DNA of 64,000 nt from Sclerotinia nivalis. Taxonomy: Eukaryota > Ascomycota > Leotiomycetes > Helotiales > Sclerotiniaceae. The stretch covers positions 3,348,001 to 3,412,000 of the forward strand of contig JAPEIS010000002.1 in NCBI GenBank assembly GCA_029531795.1, in the 5' to 3' direction. A model generated the notes under the pieces. The model searched no databases and was not told where the DNA came from. It worked only from the letters and a program-made list of their open reading frames with translations. The position numbers were made by a program, and so were the translations under genes. This document shows positions 24,201 through 36,425 of this stretch, in pieces. Numbering within the stretch: position 1 is the first letter of the stretch; the number at the start of each line of letters is the position of its first letter.

Positions 24201-26528
24201 TCTATTAGACCTTTTGGACATGGTGTGAATCCCATTTTCGCTAGACCAAATAAGATGGTTGTTGGAAACCCTCAAGGTGAACATTATCTTCAGCAGCGGG
24301 AAGATAGTCATCGACCAGTCATTCATCCTAACAAACCAGTCATGCGTCCGTCCGTTCCATCAAAGTTTTTCCTCAATAAAAATCTTCAGGGAGATTTGGT
24401 TGCTCGACCTGACGGTCAAATAGAGATCTCAAATTCTACTGGACTGCCAAAACGGCATTATACATATCGTACCAGATCGCAAAAAGATCCAGAGATGTCA
24501 AGGTATACTGGACATGCAAAGCGAGGTTATAGATCATTGACACCAGATCCTATGGATTTGATGGAAGCTAGCATCAATGGCTTGACTGAGCTTGATATAT
24601 TGAATCACTATGAGGCGAAGCCGCTTGAAGAAGAAATTGGTCGCCAAACTAATCCTGGTTTGGCTAGCATACCATCTACTCCAGCAACACCAGGTCTTCC
24701 TCATCTTTTCTCGAATGAATCTGCTGGACTCTGGAATCTTGCTCATCCGTTTGTAGCTTGCACCAATGTTGAAAAGCTCAAGATGCAATGGCTTGATCGT
24801 ACAGCTTTTACTTTGGAAACGATACCATACTCAGCTCTCGAGGACAATGATGACTTACCACCAGAGCAACAAACTATCATTGGACCAAAACGCAAAAGAC
24901 AACAAAATAAAGAGCCACATATCGGTGTCCGTAAAGGTCTAAAAAACAAATGGGTAATGCCTCGACGTCTCACATCTGCACCGGATGATCTTCTTGGTGT
25001 TCATAGAGATGTGAGATACGCTGCAGAATTACTCGGCACTCAGATGGTAAACTATGATATGAACATTCGGAGAAAGAGACAGAGATTCAAGGAGCAAGGT
25101 TTAGCTGCTGATGAAGAAGAACGATTGACTATGGGTATTGTTGTCATTCGAGCATTGCTTGGGGGGTTGGAAATGAACATTGATTGGGTCATACTTGGTT
25201 CCGTCTTTAAGGATTATTCCTTAAACTTTTTGAAGAAATGGTGGCAAGTTGTTTGGGCCAAGAAAAAGCCAATGGTTGACAAATTGACAAAAGACTTTCA
25301 GGAAGTTTTTATCATGGGTTATCGGAAGGGTCAAATACAATCAATTGACTATGATCATATTGTCGATTATGATTTCAACACTTTAATCGACTGGGCCATG
25401 ACCAAGATTAATACCCCCACCCCGGAAAAGAAGGTGTTTGATCTCCCGAACTCATTTCCAGAGCTCAAGAAGAAATATGCATTAGTCCCAGAAGCTCGAA
25501 GTAATTACTGGTCGGAACAATATTACTATCCTCTTGCCGCCGTTTATCAGAGGATGAATCTTGTCAACTCTGTGCCTTTTGCAAATCCTCTACAACAAGA
25601 AACTCCAACTTATGAGATAAATGACTATGCACTAGCAAAATCCTGGTGCAGGGCAGCGGCTGTTACACCGGATCATTTATGGGATAGCAAAGCAGCCAAT
25701 AAATTGCTCAATCGTCTTCCTAGTGCTATCATTATCAAAGCTAGAGAGGATTTGTTGAAGAACAAGATTATTACCAAAAATAAACGTCTTCGCACCAATG
25801 GCCGAGTTTACAACCTTCCAGATGCTTTCAACGCGGTTTTCATCCGTACCGGAAAGATTATTTACGAGAAACAATACCGGGAAGCTTATGAATTCAAACG
25901 CGAATTGGATCAAAAATTCCGAAATGGGGAGACCATTGTTAATATCCCATGGGGTGTAAATGAAGGTGCCGTGTTAGCTATTACGAATCTACAAGCTAAT
26001 GGATGTATCTACGTTCAAAAAAGCAACATCAGGGCAAACAAATTCGGTCTTACGGAAGGTGGATATGAAACTAGACTTATTGATAAAGCGAAGTATCGTT
26101 TCCAAATGGATATTACGCCCACTTCAAATTATGTTTATAATGACGCAATACCCAACCTTGACGCATTAATCTCGGACCCTCCATCTCTAGGATCACGAGG
26201 TGCAATTCCAGTTTGGAGAAGTATAACAGGAGAAGTCATAGAGGGTATGTGGAGAAAAGTCCTCTTAGGAGTCACGGGTGCGTTCGTATTACGAAGTAGT
26301 ATCGACATTGAGGGATTGGAAAAAGTATTCGCGCCTAGTCTGGACGCATGGGAAATCAAACAATTGATAGATTGGGGGGTTGAGAAAGGTATTTGGCAAA
26401 AGTGTGATTATGAAGGTTTGGGAGCAACGGCTAGAGAGGCAAGTGATATGGAGGGTTGGGAGGTGGGTGATTGGTGGTGGATGATTGTGGGGAGATATTT
26501 GGTGGAGAGTGATCAGGGATGGAGCTGA
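18237..26528 (+). CDS. Largest TFIIIC subunit (Tfc3/Sfc3, box-B binding), 2659 aa
   Basis: Subunit of the RNA polymerase III factor that recognises internal promoters of tRNA genes. Exon 1 is 18237-18303 (MPKGKEEIMDWLYQVVKSF...), exon 2 is 18616-26528; intron 18304-18615 (GTGAGT...TTCAG) keeps the frame through a split Gly codon. The N terminus reads like the family's winged-helix start (NEQVKDEVWQTFLRRDDVRI). The C-terminal 500 residues carry family blocks such as MGIVVIRALLGGLEMNIDW and NKFGLTEGGYETRLIDKAK. The long middle is disordered and Pro/Gln/Ser-rich. It holds two AT-hook-like motifs (RGRPKG about 357, RGRPRG about 405), a C2HC-type finger around 1409 (CEKCGARF...H...C) and acidic runs near 1744. 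It is longer than the yeast homologue mainly through that linker. Confidence 0.88.
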
Positions 26529-26919
26529 TTTAGATAGTGGTTGAGATTACAAGGCGTTTTTGAGACAAGCAAATGGAAAGTAAGGAATGGAGGTGGAAAT
26601 AATGTACTGTGTGTGTAGTATAATATGGAGTTTTTGGGGAGGAATGGGTCACAAAGCAAGTATAGTAGATCATGGCGCATGGGTATTTCGAAAGCACGCA
26701 GTTCGTGCTAGATGAATTTAGTGATAGTTCAGGCAATGAAGGTACTATAAGTAATAATTTCCTGGCTCTCATTTCGGTGACCCAATTGTGACTAGTTCAG
26801 AGCATCCATCTCAAATTCCCATTCCTCGCCATTGAGCTAGTAAATGTCTCGACTGATATTTGCCAAGAGCGAGCTACCAGGAAAGGTTCAGGCGCTCACC
26901 CTCCATACTAAAAACTAAA
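26529..26919. other. Intergenic spacer
   Basis: 3' region shared by the TFIIIC gene and the convergent small secreted-protein candidate. No feature recognised. Confidence 0.6.
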
Positions 26920-27252
26920 CTAACCCATCGTTAAAACCAAACTCCCCTCAACACACTGTCTACAATCGCGCTTGCAATCATCCGCAGACGCTAGCGTGGA
27001 GATACGTTCATAACATCGGATTGGTGCTGTTGCTCCGCGTAATAAGGAGGTTGTGGGGAGCAGGGCTAGGGCTGCGGTCGAGGGGGCTTCGGTGATGAGG
27101 AGTTTTGTGCTGAGGTTGGTGGTTTTGGTGGTGGGGTGGGAGTGGGAGTGGGATGGTGGGGGGATTTGGAAGAACTGGGGGGTTTGGAGAGTTTGGAGAG
27201 TTAGGGTTAGGGTTATGATTATGGTTGTGAGGATTTTTTGGGTCATGTACAT
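26920..27252 (-). CDS. Small secreted-protein candidate (110 aa)
   Basis: From ATG at 27252 the protein begins MYMTQKILTTIIITLTLTLQ, a short hydrophobic run with the shape of a signal peptide. A Ser/His/Thr/Pro-rich stretch and an Ala/Leu-rich stretch follow. A C-terminal part has four Cys (CYERI...CKRDCRQC) within 25 residues. The open frame extends upstream to an ATG at 27369, but the internal ATG puts the hydrophobic segment at the N terminus. The 5' part is built on a TAACCC/GTTAGG-like repeat, so some Leu/Thr content may be repeat-derived. No family is recognised. Secretion is inferred only from the N terminus. A further exon could exist. Confidence 0.45.
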   Translation of the reverse strand: MYMTQKILTTIIITLTLTLQTLQTPQFFQIPPPSHSHSHPTTKTTNLSTKLLITEAPSTAALALLPTTSLLRGATAPIRCYERISTLASADDCKRDCRQCVEGSLVLTMG

Positions 27253-27808
27253 GTTTGATGGCAGGCCGCAGGTTTGGTGTGGTGGATTGGTGTTGATCGT
27301 TGGTGTTAGTGTTAGTGTTGGTGATGGGAAATGTGGTTCGGTGGGATACCAGCCGGATTGCTTTCTCATTCTTTTACATCGTGTTTGTTATTTGGGGCAT
27401 TCCTGAATGTTTATGTGATGTGAGGAAACGAATATATTTGTGTTTCGTACAGCAAACGTGTTGTCGTTGAGGATATAGGTATTTGCGACCGAGAGCCTAA
27501 AGGACCTACTTGTAAGGTTGAAGCATCGCTAAGTTTATAGTATGGTAAAGCCTATAAGTTCGGTTGATCACGTGTTGTTCCGAGACGAAACTAGTGGCTT
27601 GGCGGTTCTACTTCCTGTCACCGAATCTTCTCGTTATCAATTGTTGTGATATTATCATCTTGTTGTCGAGATGCCATGGGCATCAATTGTTCATCAATCA
27701 TTTCATTACCCATTTTTTGCTGTTGAGCTACCTAAATATTCGTGGAAAGGAAGAACACTGATAAAATACCAATTTGGCAAAGAAAAACACACTTATTTCT
27801 CCCACTCA
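27253..27808. other. Intergenic spacer
   Basis: Contains the presumed promoter of the secreted-protein candidate and the 3' region of the SANT/zinc-finger gene. No gene is recognised. Confidence 0.55.
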
Positions 27809-30800
27809 TTAATCCTCAGCAAATTCAGTCGAAACAACTCGCATTTCATCCTGAACTTCCAAATCTCTATTTTCCTCCGATTGCATTTTCAATCTATCCC
27901 CCCTATCTTGTTGTTGGGCCTTCCGCAGTGAAAAGATACTTGGATTTCCCAGCATTTTCCACGGGAAAGATCCAGCGGGCACACCTTCATTTCCAAATTT
28001 TGAACGAGGTTCTTGCACGTCAGTTAAATTAGAAAATGGGTCTTTGAACTCATCGCCGCTCTGAATTGTTCGCGAGTTTTGACGTTCTTCTTGCGTGTCT
28101 ATTGATTTATCGGCGGCTGGGATGCTTTTCTCGTTTTCTGCTTCAGCAGTTTCATCGCTGTCGACTTCGATGTCCTCGTTCATGGTATCCCGTTCCTGCT
28201 TGAACTCTTTCACTGGACTATAGTCTAGATAGTCGGCGTCAATGTTGCCATCATCTTCCACTACAGTGGTCTGATTGTCGCGGACCTCTTCATCCTGAAG
28301 ATTCATCTTGCTATCGTCATTCTCGGCTTCAGCAGTGTTATCGCTGTCAATCTCCATGCTCTCATTCAAATTGACTACTTCCTGCTCAGCTTCTGGCGCT
28401 GGACCATGTTTGGGGCGTTCTGCCACAGTAATCAAGCCGCCGTGAATTACTTTCTCCTCAACTTCGCGCGACTGAAGATTGCCCTTTTCATCCACCTCAA
28501 GGCTATCGTACTTCGCTACAGCAGTAAAATCGCCGCAAATACCTTCGACACACTCGCCCATAGTAATATCTTTGTCGGCCCCTCGCACTTGAAAACATCC
28601 ATCAATATCAACCTCAATGCTTTCCTCGTTTTCCACTTCAGTAATCTTATTGCTCTGAACTTCTATCTCCTCCTCAATAGCAAGCTCTTCCTTCCTAATT
28701 TCTGTCACTTGAAGCTTTCCCTGGTCATCTAATTGGATGCTATCCTCGCTCTTTGCTTCAACAGGCGTCTCGACGGCAACATCGAATATGAGGCCTGAAT
28801 CTTCAAGGATTTTATTGTTGTTAATATCAACGCCCTTCTGGTTCTCCACCCCAGAAGCTTCTTTACCGGTAACCTCAATGCTATCGTCGTTTTCCACTAC
28901 CTTAGTCTTCTCGCCACAGCCTTCGGTACTCTCGTCAATAGTGACATCTTCCTCGACTCGCGGTTGACCATTTCCATTATCATCGAACTCAATGGTTTCG
29001 TCTCGTTCTACTTCAGCTGTTTCATTGATGGGTCCCTCGCAGCTGATCCACTTTTCAAGAATTTCATTGTCGTGATTCTCAACGTTTTCCTCATTCTCTA
29101 CTTCAACATACCTGTTGATCATAACCTCATCACCGTCGCAATTCTCTGTTTCAGTAGTCGCTCTATCGATGAACTCATCGTTGTTGTCCTTCTTTGCCTC
29201 AGTTGCTTCTTTCCCTTTTACTCCATCATTGTTATCATTATCTTCCTCAACTGTTCCGCCAACGGCGTCACCAATACCCTCATTACTATGCACTTCGACA
29301 GCATCCTCGTTATCTACATCGTGTCTTTCATCTTCTTTCATTTGAAAGTTATCGTCATGGCCAGCCTCGATACTTTCATACAAGTCCATCTCGCCTTTCT
29401 CGTTTTCGTCCATCTCGGTGCTCTCACCCTCAGCAGCGTTGACCTTCTCAGCTTTTTCCGCATTAACATTCTCAGTATAGTTTACTTCAACACTATGATC
29501 TCCATCCGCCTCGCTTTCTTCAGCTTCTTCGTCCTCGGTGTTCACCAAATATAATTGGCTCTCGCGTCTTTCGGGTATGAGCCTGGGGCTTTCAAATACA
29601 ACATCTGTGGTGCCGCATTCTCCAGTCAGGCACCATTTTTCTGAGGAAAGGATTTCCTGATTTCCCAAGTCTATATCGTCTGTACAGGAACTAGGAGTAC
29701 TTGGAGTTTTTGAACTGTCTCTGATTTCTCCCTTACTTGAACTAAAAGTGGCGTCTTCTTTCAAATTGGCCTCGAGAGTTTCTCGATTGACTCCGAATGA
29801 ACTGCCGAGTCTCATGTCCATTTTTAAATTAGACTGATGTATTGATTCTTCTGACAATATCACTGCGTCTTCGACAAGCTCAGAGCTACTTTCCCGAATA
29901 CTCTCGTTTGTGTGGTTCCTTTCCGCCATCGCCAATTCCTCAACTTCTGAAGTGGCGCCAAGGCTTTTGGTGCTAGACCTACCACGTCCGACAGTTGAAA
30001 GGTCGGGATTATTTGTCTCAATCAATGAAGCCAGATGAAGGGGAGAATTTCGCGGTTCTGGCTCTTCATCGTCATCGGAATCGAAGCTGTCGGATATCTC
30101 ACTATCCAGGATTTGCGTATTTTTGCCAGCTGAAGATATTTGGTCATGTGTGGCGCGAGGACTATCTGGCTCTCGATCTTCCACAGCTTCTGAGGAATCC
30201 GTGGAGTCCGCATCAAGATCAGTATCCTCACTACTGTCTCTTTCTGTGGGCGCATTCGACCTGGTCATTCGTCTCGGGGCCGAAAACACTGCCGATTGTG
30301 GCCTCTCACGACCGCGCGTTACAGACAATGACGAGTTGGATTTTTCGAATTGCCGCATATGCTGCTTCTTTATGTGTTGATTCAGACCATGTATTGTCGA
30401 CCAAACCTTTCTGCACGTATGGCATCGCTTACAGGTCTCTTAAAAAGGTCAGCGTTCTTCGTACCTTGAATCATTCTTGGAACGTACCATTTCTTTCGTG
30501 CGAGTTAAGGCCTGAAGCGCAGCTAAATTCCTCTTTGCATGTTTTACATACATACTTTGATGGCATATCTGAGAGTTGAGCAGGGAGCTGCGAAATACTC
30601 TTTGACTGTGTGGGTACCTCGACGACAGCAGGACGACTGTTGTGAGCTATTTCGGAGACATGAGATTCTGCGGGATGTAAAATATCCTGCTCAGAGTCCT
30701 CATTATCATTGTCAGATGTCGCGGAAATGTTAACTACGTCTCTGTTGGGCTGCAACATTCTTTGCGTGTTCTGTGATGGGCTAACCCCGAGATATACATT

Positions 30801-33074
30801 TTTCCGGTAATCGCAGATACAATCCTCAGTGACAGAAGGTAAAAAGTTCCGTGTCTGAACTAGCGCACTCTCCTTCTCACTCTGGGAGATCAATGGTTTC
30901 GATTTGTATGCACAAATAGAGAGACGTAACCAAGATCCTTCAGGAACGTCCGGCTCATCGAATGATTTGTTGGCATATGCTTGGTTCGACAAAAATTCGA
31001 AGGTATAGTTATCATCCGTGATTACAGAGTCACTTTTTAACTTAAGGGCTGTGCGGAAAAGCCTTTCGAAATGGTATCGTCTTTCCTTCCAAGACTCCGT
31101 GTCCTCGCCCCAGGTATGGAAGGAGAAGTCATGTCCCATATTTTCCAGACTTTTACCAAATAAAGAGCTCAAGGTCCTTGATAATCGACACGACATCTGT
31201 TTGGCGGTGCGGTTTAGGACGTCTTGGAAGTATGGCTATTTCATATGTTCCTTGAATGCTCCGACATCAAAGCATCGTAGCTCAACCCATCCGCCTGATT
31301 CATTCGAGTTAGTATCTAGGATATTAAAACCTACCCCAAACAGAAGACAGGATCTTTCTCTCAACGAAGGATGAAAAGATTTAAAGACATTACGGCAGGT
31401 GCTCACCTTTGTTAAACGCAATGTTGCGATATGCTTCAATTAGACTCAACGATCCCGATTCAATATGGGGAAAATCCGTTAGGAAGACCCAATCCCTCAG
31501 TGCAGCTAGGGCTAGAATGCTAAATACCGCAGATGGCCCCAGTTTCACGCCCAATCTCTTTAAATGGAGCTTACCGTCATTTGATCCTTCGAGAGAAGCA
31601 AAAGCAGAGTTCACCAAGTGTGTCAAGTCGCCATCGAACCATTCTTTTGGACTCTGCGTGCGTCCAAAGTCTTGCATTTCAGTCATAGCTTGCAACTCTA
31701 AGCGGATCTCGTTCATGGCAGTGTCGATAGTCTGAGGCGGTAGGTGCTTTGCTTCTCTCTCCTTGACGCTTGGCACTTCGAACTGCAGGTGAATCTTATT
31801 AGTCAACATCCATATTTCTCTGTTCTTTTGGCCAATCTCATAAGCCAGTGTATCTCTTCCTGCATTTCTGACGGCGATGGCTGCTGCTTCTAGATTTGAA
31901 GCCTTGGATTCCAATTCTAGTTTCGTTTGTTGAAGCTTTTCGATCCTCCCATGTAGTTCTCGAAGGTCGCCATCCCACTGGTCTCGAATGGCAATTATTT
32001 CTGCTTCTTTCTTCTGCAAGTCCCTCCTGTAATTTTCTTGCATATTCTCCGGATTTTTCGCCCCGACATGCTTGTGATGTCTCCATTCGGCTATTTCGTC
32101 ATTTCTCCCGTCCTCGGAGTGAGTTTCAGATGGAAGGAAAATTTTTGATTCTTTATGAACATTTGATATTGCAGCCTTAGCCGGCGACTTTGCCTTTGGA
32201 ACATGAGAATTTGCGCGTTTTGCTGTGCGGGAGGGTTGAGGACGTCCCATTTCAGATTTTCTATCTTGCTTCTCAAGCGGGGTTGACCCAGTGGTCTAAA
32301 TCAGATAGATTGTCAGTTTTGTTACATCTTCCAAATCTATACTTGCATAGGTATTCAAGAAGTCGATTAGTCACTCCTGTCTCAACAAAAAAGACCACAG
32401 TTCGAAGACTTATCGGCTTCGTTATGACTCAGACGGCTCAATCAAACCATCTTAAATTTAGATGGATGCGTTGTGGCCAGCAATAATTCACTTCTTGATT
32501 GAGTACTGGCAAGGGGTTCCCATACCTTTTCTAGACGTCGCTTCTTCCTCGCAATCTCCTCCCCAGCCTCCTGCGAGCTTCTTTTTCGAACATGGCTGGC
32601 CTCATCTTGTGCCTGCTGGCTGGTCTTTGATGCTGGAACGATCCGAGTCTTTACAGGGGATGATTTGCGAGAAGGTACTTGCACTTGTAGCTGACCTCGG
32701 TTGTTTTTCATGGGTGTGACTTCTACCATTTTTTGGGTTTCATTCGACGTGTATATCTTTTCATAGTCGCTCAAAGCATTCTTGATTTTCCGTGCCATGC
32801 CTCTGGGAGGATATTTTAAGCTCTTCGATCCCTTCTGGCTGATATTTGGGACCAAATCAAATTCATCACGGTTAAGTGGGCGTGTTTCATCCGACTTACG
32901 ATATTTCCACTCGATTAATTGAAGGCGCCATCTTGCAGCACTTTTCGTCCGACGGTTGCCAGTCCCTTCCATCATTTTTTGTTCGATTGTTGCCAAGTGA
33001 TCTACTCCGTGTTTATTGCAGAAATCGAGCCAAGCGAAGAGAACCACATCTTCTTCAAGCGACCAATCTGGCAT
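27809..33074 (-). CDS. Large acidic SANT/C2H2 zinc-finger protein, interrupted by an in-frame TAG
   Basis: Exons (minus): 32526-33074, 31407-32295, 30488-31294, 27809-30438, with introns 32296-32525, 31295-31406 and 30439-30487. All phases agree, giving 1625 codons to the final stop if the TAG at 31236-31238 is read through. The start MPDWSLEEDVV opens a SANT/Myb-like segment; a start at 33218 is possible. Exon 2 has a coiled coil (about residues 240-330) and a helical block with LAALRDWVFLTDFP. Exon 3 continues that block (PYFQDVLNRTAKQMS, WKERRYHFERLFRTALKLK), and the TAG falls inside it. Two finger-like motifs meet at the last junction: CKTCKEEF...H and CHTCRKVW...HIKKQH. Exon 4 is about 850 residues, extremely Glu/Asp-rich, with degenerate repeats. 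Chromatin binding is inferred; no named family is recognised. It may be a pseudogene, two genes or a readthrough gene. Confidence 0.6.
28100..29500 (-). repeat. Degenerate acidic protein repeats (38-49 aa units)
   Basis: Within the last exon of the SANT/zinc-finger gene, a core of the type (D/E)(D/E)SIE(V/L) recurs: DETIEF, DDSIEV, EDSIQL, EESIEV, YDSLEV, ESMEID. Each is followed by an acidic, Val- and Asn-rich tail. Spacings between the cores I counted are about 38, 47, 40, 39 and 49 residues. This is seen at protein level only; I did not align the DNA. Confidence 0.6.
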
Positions 33075-33648
33075 CGTTACTGAATGAATTTTTGACCAAG
33101 TGAAATTTTTTGACAATTTTGCAGAATTTCCAAAGATATTTTGAAAACTTGAGATGGAAGAAGGTTGACTTTCAGGGCAAATTAAAATGGCCGTTTGCTC
33201 TTCTACGGTGACCACCATGTTCTATGCACTGCTGTCTATCGAACCCATTCAACTACCCGAAAATCAAACAGAACCCCGGCTTCTTGGCTTGCAGTGCACA
33301 AATCGGATAGCTTTTTGCCTAGAAATCCTTGAAGGTGTCACTTTCCACCCGCTGACTCCCGTGGCCGTGTCAAATCTGTATGCGCCTTACGGCAATCCTG
33401 GGTGGAGTGCATATTAATTATTTTCATCCGTTTGCTTTCTGCGTTTGACATAGGCAAATCTTTTCGAGAGATTAACAATAGCCGAATTGTTCTATCAAAC
33501 GCTCTCATGCTTGAAATTCCCGCAAAACATCTGGGCCTGGATCTTTCGGCACCTAGTGTCCCATACTCATTTTGTTTCCTCCGAAGTTGTTCAATGCTCT
33601 TCATGAACTTGTGATCCGAGTCCTTCTACTAGAGTAAGCTTTCAAACA
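33075..33648. promoter_or_regulatory. Shared divergent promoter region
   Basis: About 570 bp separate the start of the SANT/zinc-finger gene (minus) from the Hsp70-like gene (plus). No third gene is recognised. The two genes may be coregulated, which is an inference from spacing only. Confidence 0.5.
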
Positions 33649-36425
33649 ATGAAGATCACGATAAAACGTAATGGCCCGAACGTGCAATCCCCTCGCAAAA
33701 GACGCGCAGTCAATATGGGCAGCACAGTTGAAGAAGAATCTAATAACACCACGATACCACAAAAGTTTGTCATCGGCGTAGATTTTGGAACTACCTTCAC
33801 ATCCGTATCCTATTTCTCTCACCCTATTAATGACCGACATCCTCGAGCTTTTCCGGAGCAGCTTTTGAGCATTAAGAATTGGCCAGATGATTTGAGTAGC
33901 GGTGATGCAGGTGGAACTCGGCCTCAAGTACCTACCGAGACTATAAGTTCATGGCTACTTAAACATGTATTTGGAATACTTCGGGCGTGCTAAACTAGCT
34001 TCTTAGTGGTACTCACCAATTCCTTTGTCCAGGGACGGGCCTGAAGATATTGATGAGGACGGTGGAACATTAGAGGAATTCGTATACGCTGATAACAATC
34101 ACCCTTTAACAAGTGTTGGAGACTCAAATATCGAGTCGCAGCTGAACTGTCTGGAGTTAGATGAAGGTTCCTCGAAGTTCTTCTGGGGTTATCAGGTGCA
34201 TCACCAGCAGTACAGAGAGAACATTTGCAGGGACACTATAACTAGGGTCAAGAGATCCAAGTTGTGGCTGGTCCAAACACCTTACACGCGTGAAGATCGT
34301 GTTGAGTTAGTACACATCATTGAATATCTTATCGAAAATCACATCATTCGAAAACATGGTTTAAAGGATAAGTCCGATGTAAGGGATGTGCTCGATACAT
34401 TTACCGATTTCCTGGTGAAGGTCCTGCATCATACCAGAGAGCAACTTATTCAGCTACACAACTTTTCCCATAGCTCTGTTGTTGAGTTTGCCTTGACCGT
34501 ACCAACAATCTGGAGCCCGAACGCATCTCGTATCCTTCAAACTGCATTACAGACCGCAACAAGAGTTGTAAAATTTGGAGATATGTCGACAAAGAAAGCC
34601 ATTATACCATACATTGTATCGGAGCCAGAAGCAGCTGCAATTTATATGCTGGCGCGAGATACTTCAGTACATGTATGCTGATTCCTTTCTACACTTCGCT
34701 TACTTGGAGAGATTGATAGCTTACCCATGCTCTGTAGCCAGGAGAAACATTCATTATTGCAGATTGTGGTGGAGGCACGGTCGATATCGTCACATATGAA
34801 ATTGGCACGGAGCATCCACTCAGACTGAGTGAGGAAAAGGTTACACCAGGAGGTAGGTCAGGCGCGAATGGACTACATCTTCGCAATCATGCTGATATCG
34901 TAGGTGACAATTGTGGGAGCAGTTATCTGAATGAGAACTACCGAAAAATGCTCCTCGATAGACTGCAAGACGAACATTATCTACTTGACATCTGGCCCGC
35001 CGGCGAATCCTTGGAGTCAATTGTCAATCGTTTCATACCAAATTTTGAAGATGACTTTAAGAGGCGCAAAGATGTCACTGCACTTTTTGGTCTTAAAACT
35101 CGTCTTCACCTCCCCGGCCTGAGACAAAATGCAGAGAAGAGATTCGACGATGGTTATATCGTCATCATGAAGTCTGTACCACTCCGTATCACCTCTTAAC
35201 GCATATGAGAGCCTGCTAACATCGCCTGATTTACTGAAATAGACAAGACTGGGAAGGTGTATTCAAACCCCTTCTAGAGCGCGTGAAGAATTTATTGAAT
35301 ACCCAGTTGTGTGCTGCACTTCAAAAGAACCTCAAAGTCAAAGTACGTATTGATGCGGTTTCTTAATTCTACACAATAAGCTAAGAAACACCCCAGAAGG
35401 TCTTCTTGCTCGGGGGATTTGGAGCATCACCATCATTGAGATCTTATCTTCGAAACTACTTAAGAGAGATGTCTAATAGACCCGAGGTTGGTTACGAAAT
35501 TGAATTAAAGACAGGAAACGGTGCCTCTGGATATCCGTAGGTTCTATGGACTGCCCTCAAAACTCTTGCAGCTCGGGGACTGACTAGAAAAACAAATAGA
35601 GTCACAGCTGTATCTTGTGGTGCAGTCCTTGCTGCTTTGAACAAAACAAATGGTCCAGCACGAAGAGCCCAATCTAGCTATGGATTATTTCGCAAAGAGC
35701 TTTGGAAACCGAACGTACCAGGGTTTGAGGGGCACGAGAACTGCATTCCTAGCAATTGTCCAATTGACGGCGAAAAGTATCTTCTAGTGATTGATTATTT
35801 TGTATTTAAGGTGAGCTACATTATGGCATACCTTCATGGTAATTCCCATTGACAATCAAATAGGGGTCGCTTATCCCGCCTAGACATCAATTTGGGCCTT
35901 GGATATCAATTCACACCTTTACTGAAGATCATGAAACGCTGACATGTGAGGAATTGATTTATGTGTCTGATGAAGCAAAGTATTCTCATTATCCTTTCGA
36001 TCACGAGTACAATAAAGGTCGGAATTTTGCGTTTTCCTTGTCAACTCCCGTCAACCCATCTTGTTACCACACTTATTATCGTTGCAAGCTTTTCTAGCAG
36101 CGTTCACGATTTCTTGTCTTTGACACATGAACGCAATAGTTTTCTTTATCTTACTGACGTATAGTCTCTAGATGTCCAAATAGCCGGTCGAATTGAATTC
36201 GATATGACTTTCCTCAAAACGGAAAATAAGATTCAAAAAATAGAAGACGAATATGGTAGTATAAGCAAGGCCAAACCGCATTATCGTGTCGAGCTAGCGA
36301 TATCCGCTGAATTAAATGGTATGCTGCTGGAGTATACTGCTAAATGGCCAGCTGAGATTGACGGGGAAATTATGAGTAAGGGACAGGTTTGTGTTTCTGC
36401 TGCGTTTGCGCCAGGATGTGCGTGA
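33649..36425 (+). CDS. Hsp70-like ATPase-domain protein, HSPA12-type (about 739 aa, nine exons)
   Basis: Actin-like ATPase fold as in Hsp70, of the divergent group common in fungi; client and role unknown. Proposed exons: 33649-33986, 34033-34672, 34738-34852, 34904-35171, 35243-35342, 35397-35536, 35600-35810, 35864-36017, 36172-36425, which sum to 740 codons with matching phases. Motifs in order: VIGVDFGTTFTSV (phosphate 1), YIVSEPEAAAIY, IIADCGGGTVDIVTYE (phosphate 2), and VFLLGGFGASPSLRSYL (adenosine site). The intron 34853-34903 is exactly 51 nt and would otherwise add 17 codons; removal restores the family-like GGDNCGSSYLN. Donors of introns 1 (GTGCTA), 4 (GTCTGT) and 8 (GTCGGA) are weak, so those borders are provisional. 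The usual Hsp70 substrate-binding domain and C-terminal EEVD are not seen. Confidence 0.8.

Noticed and set aside
27199..27215. Interstitial telomere-like GTTAGG repeats
   Set aside because: Only about two units, inside a candidate coding region; not enough to claim a telomere relic.
28406..29554. Plus-strand frames of up to 196 codons
   Set aside because: They are antisense shadows of the acidic exon on the minus strand.
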